A stretch of 64,000 bases of DNA, from NCBI RefSeq assembly GCF_026151205.1, contig NC_087079.1:16796945-16860944 (forward strand). Direction: 5' to 3'. Source of the DNA: Bolinopsis microptera. Taxonomy: Eukaryota > Ctenophora > Tentaculata > Lobata > Bolinopsidae. Positions 1-11,791 of this stretch are shown here, piece after piece. Made by a program: the position numbers and the translations under genes. Within the stretch, counting starts at the first letter, position 1, and the number at the start of each line of letters is the position of its first letter. The notes under the pieces were generated by a model. It made no database searches. It worked only from the letters and a program-made list of their open reading frames with translations, and was not told where the DNA came from.

Positions 1-308
1 CAACAGGGGTCGAATTCACAAAAATAACGTAAACCATTGATTTAAAGCTACCGCCGCTCCTGTCTCTTGATTGCTGATGATGATCAGGAACACATGACGT
101 ATCATCACGACGATTATTGGTCACTCGAAATCGACCCGTTAGGAATGCAATGTAGGTCTGATGGTTGTTTCTGCGTATTTGTTAGGTACCTGTTACTAAT
201 TAATCAACAGGATCATAATGTTGATTGTATCGATAAAACATGGATTTTAAGGCATAAAGAAGCATTGTTGAGTCCTGAAACCAAGTTTAATCGATTTCTC
301 GTGCAATT

Positions 309-309
<1 letters not shown>
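1..309. other. AT-rich flank, no gene recognised
   Basis: No coding exon, RNA gene or clear repeat is visible. The stretch ends with AATTTT directly before a poly-G run. The same six bases recur after the poly-C run at 3577, so this is read as the outer flank of an inserted element. Confidence 0.5.
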
Positions 310-339
<30 letters not shown>

Positions 340-879
340 TGTAACCCAAAAAAACCCAAAAAAACCCAATCCCAGTATGACCTTTTTCAGGGTAGGAGTT
401 GGGTTTTTTTGGGTTTTTTACAAATTTTTCATTTAAAGGAAATAAAATCATGTAGGCACCTAGCAAAACAATTATCAGTACAACATCACTGTTGTGGTTC
501 ATCACTACAACATTACAATAGATATAATCGCTTAAATATCACCCAAAAGCAGTATTTTATTCACTGATGTGCTCAGAAGAAGTTGGCCATCCAGATATGA
601 TATCAGCCATATGTAATGCTCACTTCGATGGCCATGGCAAATTGAGTTAGTAGGGACGCAACTCACTGATGACCTCCACCCTGACCGCAACCGGTACGAG
701 AGGAATAAAGCCTTTCTTCTCACCTTCACGATCTCTGTTTCCGTTTTCCTGATCATCCGCTTAACGAGAAACCATGCTCTATCTCCAACTGAAAGAATCT
801 TGCAGTTACCATCATGATCAGCTGCATGATCACATGTGATATTAAGTGATATCTTCGCTTGTTTATGGCCCTGGAGTCG

Positions 880-1678
880 CTAAAATCTTGACTCGGATGG
901 CATTCGATCTCGCCCTCCATTGAGGTTAACCTCAACAGCCGTATCATGATGCAGAGCATCACCATACACAGTTACTATTTTCGCCCATTCCTCTGATGAG
1001 TCAATATCCTCCACTTCCTCTTCTTCATCATCTGTTTCCGCTTCGTCACTCTCTGCTCCGTCAGAAGATGGTTGGAAAGCCTCTCCTTCAAAGTTACAGT
1101 GTTCTTGAAGGAGTTCTCTACCCATTGAGACTCCCTTCTTTATAGCTTGTAACAATCTTGGGATTGAAGTATCTTTACCTCTAAATAGTTTCTCTGCTTT
1201 CGGATGCGGTATAACAAGCTTGTTGCGAGAGTGGGCAACTGTTACAGGGATCAAACTTTTGCAGAGTGCATCAAGCTCGAGGGAACGGTTTGATTTGCCC
1301 ATGCCAACCAACATATCCTTAGAACACAGATTAGTTCTAATGCCTGCATGGAGGCCTATGCGCAGGAAAGCACAAAGTTTGCTCGCAGGCATCGGATGTA
1401 AACAGCCAGGGCATAAAGTGTTGATAACTGTTGTCAGCTGTTGCATTGAGAATGTACAGCATCAGACCCTCGACTGTAATAATCGCATCATCAAAATTTT
1501 TACAAGTAGGCAGGTGGTCTTTCAATGGTTGTGTGAAGCTTAGGTGGCCCAAGGCGTCACCGCTGGATAGAAGCTGGGTGGAAGCCCTGGTCTGATGTGA
1601 GGCTCCCAGAACTTTGAAAAGGGGTATCCTGCTGGTGCCCTCTTCCAGACACTCATCGGACAGCATGATGAAAGCCAC
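880..1678 (-). pseudogene. Transposase-like ORF remnant, frameshifted
   Basis: Two overlapping minus-strand reading frames (1678-1337 and 1446-880) together look like one decayed protein. The first ends in a segment with TCKNFDDAIITVEGLMLYIL. The second contains LHAGIRTNL, AHSR and an acidic tail rich in DDEEEEVED. The same order appears in the ORF near 58981-59869, which has CDGLILYL, IFAGRRTNL, AHSR and an acidic tail. Both sit inside poly-G/hairpin-bounded segments, so a transposon-encoded protein is inferred. No catalytic DDE triad was identified with confidence. The frame change near 1420 and the lack of an intact start argue for a pseudogene. The family is not recognised. Confidence 0.45.
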
Positions 1679-2259
1679 TACCTCCGCGTGGTGAAGACTG
1701 GATACTGGACAGGGGGTCCAGGCTAAAGGCAGGACGGTCGACGGGAGACATTGAGCCCCGGAAGTTCAAAAATTTGATCTATTGACTCCTTAACTCTTGG
1801 TCTACAAGAGGCTTTGAGACTCGTAAATCTTTACTGTGGATTGCACAGTAACTAAAAAGGTGTTGGCTGTTACCCTGTTCAACCTAGTCTACTATGACGC
1901 AGCTAGACTGGACCACACTCTGGTAGTCAGGATACGGCTCCCTATGCCCGGGGTACCGGGTAACGAGGTAGTCAGGGGAAGGGTTAGTCCCCGCTAAAGT
2001 GTGGCTCTGTTCTCACTCTAACCTCCTTATGCTTTGGGATAAAATCGGACAGTCCCACACTTGAGCAGGTGACGATTGGGTAAGGATTACAACTGATGCT
2101 GTTGGGTAGAAAAAGGAAGTGTCACATTTGTCTTGTATGTTCGTGCAATTACATGCTCAAGATATCCAAGATATTATGGTGAGAGTAAAAGATGGCTATT
2201 GTTCAAGCGGATGCCCTTAACCTTTTAGTGGCGCAAGAGTTAAGAACACAATCCACTGC

Positions 2260-3245
2260 CAATGTGCAGGGGACTGCACAGGATTGTGAGCCAACTGAAA
2301 AGTCAAGATGAAGTTTATCAACAGCTTAAGGGTTAAAGCCCCTTATTTTTCTAGTGGAAGTGGTTGCCGGGGTAATTACGCTGCTATTACAGAAGCTGAT
2401 GACTCGGTCTCCACAACACGACAACCTATTTCAACAGAAAGTCAAACAAGAAAACATCAACAAAATATGAACAACAATTGTATTGTATCATGTAAAAGGA
2501 CTGCTAAGGTTAGCACATTTAACATAAGAACAGCCAGAGAACAGCACAAACGCATCAAACTTGCAGAACTATGTTCTCGAAGCAAGCTGCACATCCTTGG
2601 CCTGCAAGAACATGTAGTGCATTCTGAGCCTACCAGGATAGAAAAGATGAACAAAGGGAATCATCTAGTGACCTCATCTGCGTGGAGAAACGCAGCTGGC
2701 GCTTCTAATGGGAGAGTAGGAGTCATCTTGACGAGGACAGCATATGAGGCTATTTAAGTCTTATAAAATCTTACAGCGCAAGGATCCTCACCATGTCTTT
2801 CAATGGAAGGCGCAGGCTCACTGTCATCACATGCTACAGTCATACAGAAGCCTCATCTGATGAGGAGGCAGAAAATCTCTTTTGTCTAAAACCAAGCATC
2901 TTACTGTTAATTTAGTAGAAGAGGAGCCACACACAATAACTTCTAAGGACGGACATGCCTTAGAGGAAGTTGAGGATTTTTTCTACCTAGGAGCCTGGAC
3001 AAGTACAACGGAGCACGACTTTAGGGTACGCAAGGCCAAGGCATGGGCTGCCTACCACAAAATGAAGGCTATATGGAGGTCCAATTTGCGCCGAGATTTA
3101 AAGATCCGTCTGTTTCAAGGCTACAGTTGAATCAATCTTCCTGTATGGAACGGAAACGTGGACAATGACAGAATCTTTGAAAAGAATAGACGGATGTTAC
3201 AGTAGAATGTTTTGGATGGCCCTAAACGTGGACTGCATTTTCACA
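2260..3245 (+). mobile_element. Non-LTR retrotransposon (LINE) fragment, internally deleted
   Basis: The 5' ORF (2308-2757) carries an endonuclease-like beginning (VSTFNIRTA, then LHILGLQEH), typical of the APE-type endonuclease of LINEs. A frame-shifted continuation near 2790-2880 reads as FNGRRRLTVITCYS, the next conserved endonuclease strand. From 2882 the sequence jumps to the C-terminal tail of a reverse transcriptase ORF, with FFYLGAWTSTTEHDF, the usual region after the polymerase core. A further frameshift near 3121 is followed by ESIFLYGTETWTMT. The catalytic reverse-transcriptase core is missing, so this is a dead internally deleted copy nested in the 310-3577 element. Confidence 0.7.
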
Positions 3246-3542
3246 CTTTCTGCATTCATATGGATTATATCTCGATGAACTAGACATCCTCTTTGCTATC
3301 ATGATAACATAATTTTATTATAAACACACTTATATACTATGTAAAATTGTAAACTATCTATTAAGTTAAGACATGAGAACAACACGTAGGTAAGACTCAG
3401 TGGGAAATAATTCACATTCAATACAACAAATGAAATGGCTAGAATTTTGATTAAATTTTGTTTAAAAAACCCAAAAAAACCCAAAAAAACCCAATCCCAG
3501 TATTACCTTTTCTTGGGTAGGAGTTGGGTTTTTTTGGGTTAC

Positions 3543-3577
<35 letters not shown>

Positions 3578-3580
<3 letters not shown>

Positions 3581-4231
3581 TTTAGGTCAGGAATGGTCAT
3601 CAAAATAAATTTATAACAATGTCGATATTTTGGTAAATTTCTAGCTTTCTGCCAGAAAATAAATTTTCGGTTTCTATAGGGGTTAATTAGGTATAAACTA
3701 CAGTACAGCTGTACTTACACCCACATTCACAAGCATGCAAGCTCACCTGGTCCAATGAGCGGGAAATGGAGAACAAGGTCTGGACTTCAGGCTCATAATC
3801 ACGTGACCTCAGACCCAATCAATTGGGTTCTGGCCTGGTCAGCCCCCTGTCACCCGATCTTGAGGTGACGTACGACACCTCGTTAACCCAATCAATGTCT
3901 GGAAGGCTGCAAATTTTCACATGCCAAATCTCTAAGATTCTTAAAGAGTTGTACGAGATGACGATACATAGAGGCCGCAGAATTATGAGGACTACCAGAT
4001 CCTGGTGGAACCTAAGCGATCCATGATATCACGACAGGCCCTATCATGCATATTGCGTAACGTGGTCATACGTGTAATTGGACATAATAAATCATGCACA
4101 TTTTAAAGGGCATATTTATTTTCACTTCAAATCTTTGGACTGTCCGCTCAGATAAATTTCGAATGATTTTTAACGTGTCACGTTACAGAAATCTATCACA
4201 TTATCAGCTCCATCGTTCATTTCAGGGTATA
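3578..4231. other. Spacer upstream of the first alpha2-delta gene
   Basis: No exon or RNA gene was recognised. An open frame at 3823-4026 has no family resemblance and is treated as chance. The stretch should include the promoter of the gene starting at 4232, but no clear core-promoter motif stands out. Confidence 0.4.
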
Positions 4232-7200
4232 ATGTATAGATTGTTACTAACATGTGGGTTGGTTCTGCAGCTAGGAGACTCTCAAACTACTGTTTACCAA
4301 CTACTCAAAAAGGGAAAAATTAATAAAATTAAGACATTTGTTCAGGTTAGTTCAAAATATCCAGATTTAATTAATTAATTAATTGGCAATTTGGTAATCT
4401 AGCTAGGCACACTTGGGGCACAGTTGGGGCACAAAATTGTATTTCCTTGGGCACACTTGGGGCAAAAAGTTACTTGGGGCACACTTGGGGCACACTTGGG
4501 GCAGATACAGTTGGGGACCAGCTGGGGCACGCTTGGGGTAAAAATGACTAAGGTAAACAATCTTCTGGTGTAATAATAAGTAACAATGTATACGTAATTT
4601 TTAACTTAATTAAAATTAACCTAATTCCTGAATACCAATACATTAAACAACTTTAGGACCGGGGGGCAGTGTTAGGCCTAGAAGGTCGAACAACAGGACT
4701 TGAATGAAGGATACATGGGTCGATGGTAACCACTATTTGGTTACTGTCGGACTCATCTGTGAGAAGAGCCTTTAATAGCGAAATCCCTAAGCTTATGAGA
4801 AGAGTATTATCCTGAATAGTTGAATGTATAATTTTATTAATGTATTGGTTGTATTGGTATTCAGGAATGAGGTTAATTTTAATTAAGTTAAAAATTACGT
4901 ATACATTGTTACATATTATTACACCAGAAGATTGTTTACCTTAGTCATTTTTGCCCCAAGTGTGCCCCAGCTGGTCCCAAACTGTATCTGCCCCAAGTAA
5001 CTTTGTGCCCCAAGTGTGCCCCAGGAAATACAATTTTGTGCCCCAAGTGTGCCTAGCTAGATTACCAAATTGCCAATTAATTAATAATAAAAGTCATTTA
5101 AAACCATATCATCTCATCTTTAGTATAAAACAATTAATTTTGATTGTTCTATCTAACATACTGTTTAATTGAACTCATTAGTGTTCGTTTCAGGATCTCA
5201 GTGAGACACTGTCTGATATCCACGAGAAAAACACCTCTTACAAATTGTTGAAAGGAAGCTACGCTCAAGTAAAAGTGAGTGCAGCCCCATTCGAGGATGC
5301 ACACTGGGATAATATCATATCTGGTATGAGCAAGCATGTAGACAGTGTCACCCAGAAGAGAAAGGACAATCTCTTGGACATAGTGACCAAAGTGGGCGCC
5401 CATGCCACCAAAAAAGAAGATGGCAAAAGAAACATAACTACCTACTTGCAGTGGTACCATGAACCCGGTCATCCGATCGAAGTTTTTGTTCCGGTCGTCA
5501 AAACCAACTTGAACGGAACACAAAACGACGTGGATTGGACCGATGATGCCTTTGCTTCAGTTACGGAACTCCAGGACTCGGCTGACAGATATTTTATCGG
5601 AACTACCCATGCAGTGCTGAGATTCTCACCGGAACAAACCTGGCCCAGAAAGCACGACATGTACGACAGTAGACTGCAGCCGTGGTTCCTTGATGCTGCA
5701 AGTTCTAAACACGATATCGCACTGATGATCGATAGAAGCGGTTCAGTATACGGAATAACGCTTGATTCAATAATGAAATTCGCAAAACATCTCATCAAAC
5801 TCATTCCATCAAACTACCGTTTTAACGTTTTTCTCTTCAACAACAAGTTTACAGAACTGAAGAGCTGCTTTGGGAAGGGACCATTGCAAGCGGACGAGAC
5901 CGTCAAAAGTGCTTTCATCGCCGGAATGAAGGATTTCGAGGCGGCAAATAGGAGCGATTTAAATGTGGCGCTGCAAAATGTTAAGGAACATTTCTTTAAC
6001 TCGACGTTCGAAACAGAAGGTGAGCAGAACAAGCGGATGGCCATCCTGTTTACGGATGGAATGATGGAGTTTGATGTAGAGGAGCTGAAAGAAAGGGTGA
6101 AGGACATGTCCCTGAAGCTTCTGGTGCTGGACTTTGCAAGTCCCGTATCCCCGGGGCCTAATAAGGGTCTGCAGAAGATGACGTGTGAGGCAGGAGGACA
6201 CTACGTTTTTGTAAAAAACATTGGAGACTGGTTCGCTGTGGTCGATATGTTCTTTGACACCGTCGCCGCTCGCTCAGTGACTGATATATCTGCCGTGGAA
6301 GGACAGGTTAGATGGTCCCAACCTACTGTCACATATTATAACGCCAGAGAAACAAGGAAGAGCATCATTCTGACCTCTCCTGTTTTTAAGAAAAATGAAA
6401 CAACCAATTTACACTTACTCCAAGGCGTACTTGGAACAGATATTTTGTTGGATGATTTCACGTCCAACTTTGATTTAGACGCAGGGAGCCTGGCGTACGG
6501 GATTATTTCTTTGCGAAATGGGAAAGTCATAAACCACCCTAGGCTATTGTCCTCTGAAATTGTTCCCACGTTAGCTCAAGTCGAAGTTGAAGAGATGTCG
6601 GAAGTGCTCTACCCCATGCAATACCTCACTGACTCCCCGATCACTAAGATAGGACCTAAAATCATAGAACGGATAATCGACGGAACAATCGATCAGGTGA
6701 AGTATCAACTAGTTATTCCAGCAAACGATGCTGTTAAAGTTACGATGGACACTAAAAATCTAGAAGGCCAAGGGAGGCTCGGAAATCTTAACAACGATAA
6801 TTTGTTCATTAGACCTTTCACAGATGAACAAACCATGAACAAGGACGCTGTAATACAGTGCGTCAGAGATCTCGGATCATGCGCTGATCCCAGGTTGCTT
6901 TCCTTAGCTCAAGATCTCATCATCACCAAATCAGTATTCAACAAATGGGAAGGAAACGACGAATCAGCCCACAAACTTGGTAACTTTCTAATAACCAGTA
7001 ACGGTTTATTATGGAGTACGGTTAACATAACAGACTATAGGAGGGGTATAGCCAAGAACATTGCTGATTATTTGGAGTTTAGCGCAGATCCCGATAAGTT
7101 TACAGCAGAAACTCTTTTGGTGACAAGACCGTACGGAAAACCAATACATCTCTCAAGAAGTATAACTACAGATGAAACTGGAGGATCCGAGGTGGATCAA

Positions 7201-7967
7201 CTGGTACTGGCTGTTTTGGGAGCGCGGATTGATAATACCATTATTTCCGCCAAAATTAAGCAATTGATCGATGGTTTGAGCCTGGATGAAAACTGGACCA
7301 CATATCTTCTGGACCATAAAGGATATGTTCTCTACTCACAAAACGAAACGGCTGAATCCATATTTTTCGGAGAGGTGAACAGTGCAGTGTTTGGAATACT
7401 GGTAAAGGAAGAATACTACAGTAACAGGACCTTCTATGATAGGATCTGTACTCAGATCGGAGAGAAATCTGCAGGGCATAAGATTTCTCTGTTCGTGATG
7501 GACTTTGCTACAAAAGCTTTTTCTTTAATATTATCTGTAATCATTAATTCTCTAATGATGGTCGGTCGAGGGCTGGCCTTCATTATGCCTGAAGCCAAAA
7601 TTGTGAAAAACTGCCGTCGACAAATCTTTGCCTACGAAAGAAACTTTGCTGTGTCAGACTTCCACCAGGACAAGTACTCGTGTGAGAGGACGAACGAGAC
7701 TGCCTGCACCGGACAATACGCAGTGCTACCAGTCCAGACACAAACACACTCATGGTCTTCATCAGAGAAGACGACTCCACCTGTAAATGTCCGCTACCAT
7801 TTCCCAGAATAGGCTGGAAAGTGGAAGGGTTAGAGTATTGTGAGTTGCAGGACTCTTCCGTGGCGACCTCCCTCAACAAGGACCTCATCTACGATGAGAA
7901 GCATCACCAGGAGGACTTGATGGAGAAAGTTTGTAGTGACCTTGAAGAGGAGGTAGAGGAGCAGTAG
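4232..7967 (+). CDS. Voltage-gated calcium channel alpha2-delta-like protein, paralogue A
   Basis: Exon 1 is 4232-4345 (signal peptide MYRLLLTCGLVLQ; donor CAG|GTTAGT). Exon 2 starts at 5194 after TTTCAG, in phase. The extracellular protein has the alpha2-delta order. A VWA N-terminal region precedes YDSRLQPWF. Next is a VWA domain with an intact MIDAS motif DRSGS (about 5728) and a second motif FTDG. A Cache-like region holds many N-glycosylation sequons, and Cys-rich segments follow. Such subunits traffic and modulate CaV channels. The + frame stops at 7812, but the next frame (7736-7967) continues the homology to paralogue B, including TLMVFIRE and CKCP. A single-base deletion near 7731-7736 is therefore likely, either a real frameshift or a sequence error. 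Paralogue B at 11792 has the same single-intron structure. Confidence is high for the family, lower for the C-terminus. Confidence 0.85.
4376..5083. mobile_element. Fold-back element in the intron of alpha2-delta paralogue A
   Basis: Two arms of roughly 250-270 bp (about 4376-4647 and 4840-5083) are inverted copies of each other. The outer end reads TTAATTAATTGGCAATTTGG in both. Each arm contains several copies of CTTGGGGCACA, and the inner ends share CCTGAATACCAATACA. The roughly 190-bp centre shows no ORF. The structure is a fold-back (long-TIR) transposon or MITE. TTAATTAATT at both edges may be the target duplication. It fills most of the only intron of the host gene. Confidence 0.75.
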
Positions 7968-8073
7968 ATTCATAGTAACCAGTAGTAACCACTATAGTAA
8001 CCAGTAGTAACCACTATAGTAACCAGTAGTAACCACTGTAGTGACCTTGAAGAGGAGGTAGAGGAGCAGTAGA
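7932..8073 (+). repeat. Duplicated 3' coding tail and TAGTAACCA repeats
   Basis: The last codons of paralogue A plus its stop (TGACCTTGAAGAGGAGGTAG and on to GAGCAGTAGAT) occur at about 7937-7969 and again at about 8041-8073. They are separated by several copies of AGTAGTAACCACTATAGTAACC. It looks like a local tandem duplication that left a second copy of the C-terminal codons in the 3' UTR. Confidence 0.8.
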
Positions 8074-10167
8074 TTTGTGGTTTTACATTTTATAACAGTT
8101 TAAAACATGATTTTACTACTTCCACTTCATAGAGTAGAAGCAAGGAAGTTTACAAAGGTGTCTAGTGTGAGCCATAACAGATACGTAGCTTTCTCAAGAT
8201 CAAACATTGAGTGAAATGACCAGGACCCTCCACCGTGCCAGTAATAATATCAGAGCGGTTGGGTCGAGTTGGCTGAGAAAATTGTTTCCATTGCTATGGA
8301 GAGGAGGGCTTACTGCTTATCCTACGTTATGATATGTATAATGGATGCGATCCGAGTTGCAATTTAAGATGTTTTTGTGGTTTTGAGTTGACATTTTCAG
8401 TTGAAAAGTAAAATTTTAGAGTGAACATTATTATCTCTCTAGATAATTGGTATATCCAACAAATCTCAATTTTATCTTAATACATTCTCTATCAGTCTTG
8501 TCATGGAATTGTCTTATCATTGAGAATACTCTAAAACTACATCCTGTAAACGAGAGCGCGTCAGGGGACTCAATGAATTGTGATTGATTATCTTTATGAA
8601 TGAAACTTTAACCAAAGATTTATAATTACACTCTTCACTGTATAGCACATCGATCAAGAAAATACACTGAATAGTTTCGGCGTGTGTCTGCTTTCATATT
8701 GTATTTGTCTCTTTCTCTCTCTCGAGTCTCAGCAGTTCTACAGGATTGAACCACGTCATCTTAATGAACCACGTCTAAAGTTAAACTACACTGTCTAAAT
8801 CATACTGCGGTGTGAGCCACCAGGAGACTCACTGATTTGGTCCCGTAATCTAAATGCCGCCAAAGCGCCAATTAGGGACCATTTGTCCAAGGTTAAACCA
8901 GTCTCGATTCAGGTGCATTCTCATTCTAAGTAGGCGATCTAAAATCTACACTGCAGTGTCAGTGTCAAAGCTGCTTTCTTGTGGAGACTCTGAATATTTT
9001 GTACACAATTTAAATAGATTCATAGGTACATGGAGAAAGAGTCTTTGAGACTATTGCAGTATCGTTTAGTAGATAATTGTTAGGTAAGTTCTGTTGAGAT
9101 ATGAACAGAGCACAAATTTGCGAATATTTCAACGATTCGTAACTATTTCAAAGACGAGTTTCGGTGAACTCCTGTGTGCATAAAATCATCTCAACTTCGA
9201 TCAAACCCCAAATTTAGCAATCTTTGTAATTATATCGATATAATTGTATGTCGTGATTAAGCTTAACTGCTAAATATAGCTTGGGAAGAGCAATCTTTGT
9301 ATTTTCTATCCGGCAAACCTTGTATGATAAAGATTATAATATCCTGGATGTTGACTTTCTGACAGGCCTGGAACTTGCGCGCGCGCACGTGTCACCCAAA
9401 TTACCACCCGCCGACCACCTGTATAACATACCTTTGTGCGGGATTAAACTGATAATAGCGGTCAATTAAGCCGGTAATTAGCCAAAGATCTATGACAACG
9501 GACCTGGAGCGGTAGCTGGCTTGGAAGTACTACCCAGTCCATGTGCCTAATAGTATCAATTATCAAGTGAGCTGCCATCTTGTGGCCTGCACCAACCCTC
9601 GCTTAGCGTATCATTGACGCCATTTCGTGGGTACATTTGCTGGTGGGTTATTCTTCTTCTTAGCCAGCACAATTCAGGCTGCTTACCTTGTAATATTCTC
9701 TATTATAATATGCTGTGCCGGCTATTCACTTGCTTAATTGTGTTATAGGTCACAAAATATAACGTGAACAAGGGTATTATATCGGTGACGTGGGTATAAA
9801 CTCTGTTCAAAGTATGATATAATACGTGACACCCAGGGGTACATTAGGATTCGATTGTCATCCTTGACCATTGTTCACCAGTTTCCTAACAAAGCTCCAA
9901 GCTGGGCACGTGTGGTATTTTAAAGGCACGTGACCACATTTCACGACTCACGTGACCACATTTCACGACTCACGTGTTAGCAAACTATTACAAAGGGGAA
10001 AGATGGCAACTTGTCTTTTATGTGGTCCTGAGTTTTGGTATTTTATGCGATTTAGGGGGTTTACAAAACCCGTTTATGTTTATACAGCTACTTTTACATA
10101 TGTTGCATATGTTAACTCTGTAGCTAATGAGGGATACGACTAAACCTCAACCGTTTTTCCTTTTGTC
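8074..10167. other. AT-rich intergenic region between the alpha2-delta paralogues
   Basis: No exon with family resemblance was found on either strand. I looked for missing PRPF4 WD40 exons here and saw none. Short open frames (8854, 9281, 9952) look random. The only notable feature is a cluster of CACGTG boxes at 9905-9975. Confidence 0.5.
9905..9975. promoter_or_regulatory. Cluster of four CACGTG E-boxes
   Basis: Four CACGTG palindromes occur within about 70 bp, the last two in a directly repeated ACCACATTTCACGACTCACGTG. CACGTG is the canonical binding site of bHLH-zip factors. Its position about 1.9 kb upstream of paralogue B suggests an enhancer, but this is inference; part of the clustering is explained by the short tandem duplication. 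Confidence 0.35.
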
Positions 10168-11790
10168 CGAACGTTTAACATAAACACACCCTCTTTTTCT
10201 CCGTTCCTACTAACTCATTTCCCTTCTTCAACATAAACACACCCTCTTTTTCTCCGTTCCTACTAACTCATTTCCCTTAACACACCCTCTTTTTCTCCGT
10301 TCCTACTAACTCATTTCCCTTAACACACCCTCTTTTTCTCCGTTCCTACTAACTCATTTCCCTTAACACACCCTCTTTTTCTCCGTTCCTACTAACTCAT
10401 TTCCCTTAACACACCCTCTTTTTCTCCGTTCCTACTAACTCATTTCCCTTAACACACCCTCTTTTTCTCCGTTCCTACTAACTCATTTCCCTTAACACAC
10501 CCTCTTTTTCTCCGTTCCTACTAACTCATTTCCCTTAACACACCCTCTTTTTCTCCGTTCCTACTAACTCATTTCCCTTAACACACCCTCTTTTTCTCCG
10601 TTCCTACTAACTCATTTCCCTTAACACACCCTCTTTTTCTCCGTTCCTACTAACTCATTTCCCTTAACACACCCTCTTTTTCTCCGTTCCTACTAACTCA
10701 TTTCCCTTAACACACCCTCTTTTTCTCCGTTCCTACTAACTCATTTCCCTTAACACACCCTCTTTTTCTCCGTTCCTACTAACTCATTTCCCTTAACACA
10801 CCCTCTTTTTCTCCGTTCCTACTAACTCATTTCCCTTAACACACCCTCTTTTTCTCCGTTCCTACTAACTCATTTCCCTTAACACACCCTCTTTTTCTCC
10901 GTTCCTACTAACTCATTTCCCTTAACACACCCTCTTTTTCTCCGTTCCTACTAACTCATTTCCCTTAACACACCCTCTTTTTCTCCGTTCCTACTAACTC
11001 ATTTCCCTTAACACACCCTCTTTTTCTCCGTTCCTACTAACTCATTTCCCTTAACACACCCTCTTTTTCTCCGTTCCTACTAACTCATTTCCCTTCTTCA
11101 ACATAAACACACCCTCTTTTTCTCCGTTCCTACTAACTCATTTCCCTTAACACACCCTCTTTTTCTCCGTTCCTACTAACTCATTTCCCTTAACACACCC
11201 TCTTTTTCTCCGTTCCTACTAACTCATTTCCCTTAACACACCCTCTTTTTCTCCGTTCCTACTAACTCGTTTCCCTTAACACACCCTCTTTTTCTCCGTT
11301 CCTACTAACTCATTTCCCTAAACACACCCTCTTTTTCTCCGTTCCTACTAACTCATTTCCCTTAACACACCCTCTTTTTCTCCGTTCCTACTAACTCATT
11401 TCCCTTAACACACCCTCTTTTTCTCCGTTCCTACTAACTCATTTCCCTTAACACACCCTCTTTTTCTCCGTTCCTACTAACTCATTTCCCTTAACACACC
11501 CTCTTTTTCTCCGTTCCTACTAACTCATTTCCCTTAACACACCCTCTTTTTCTCCGTTCCTACTAACTCATTTCCCTTAACACACCCTCTTTTTCTCCGT
11601 TCCTACTAACTCATTTCCCTTAACACACCCTCTTTTTCTCCGTTCCTACTAACTCATTTCCCTTAACACACCCTCTTTTTCTCCGTTCCTACTAACTCAT
11701 TTCCCTTAACACACCCTCTTTTTCTCCGTTCCTACTAACTCATTTCCCTTAACACACCCTCTTTTTCTCCGTTCCTACTAACTCATTTCC
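10168..11790. repeat. 43-bp minisatellite, about 37 copies
   Basis: The unit contains ACACACCCTCTTTTTCTCCG followed by TTCCTACTAACTCATTTCCC. Copies are nearly identical; a few variants carry an inserted CTTCAACATA at the array start and near 11096. The last copy ends two bases before the first in-frame ATG of alpha2-delta paralogue B, so the array occupies the position of its 5' UTR and proximal promoter. The strand shown is pyrimidine-rich. Confidence 0.97.
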
Positions 11791-11791
11791 C

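Larger units (their letters stand above)
310..3577. mobile_element. Poly-G/poly-C-bounded DNA transposon-like element with hairpin ends
   Basis: The left end is about 30 G followed by TGTAACCCAAAAAAACCC. The right end is the inverse, GGGTTTTTTTGGGTTACA followed by about 35 C. Each end folds as an imperfect hairpin with AACCCAAAAAAACCCAA stems and a loop containing TCCCAGTAT. Read on one strand the two hairpins are direct repeats, while the outermost ends are inverted. AATTTT flanks both sides, consistent with a 6-bp target-site duplication. Inside are a broken transposase-like ORF (minus strand) and a truncated LINE (plus strand). A second element with the same plan but different sequence ends near 60228. 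I could not assign a superfamily, and the internal ORFs are decayed, so it is probably inactive. Confidence 0.6.

Noticed and set aside
5149-7888. Minus-strand open frames opposite the alpha2-delta genes
   Set aside because: They are shadows of the strongly coding + strand frames.
9281-9469. 62-residue open frame in the spacer, checked as a possible missing exon of PRPF4 or other gene
   Set aside because: No WD40 or other motif on either strand; likely chance.
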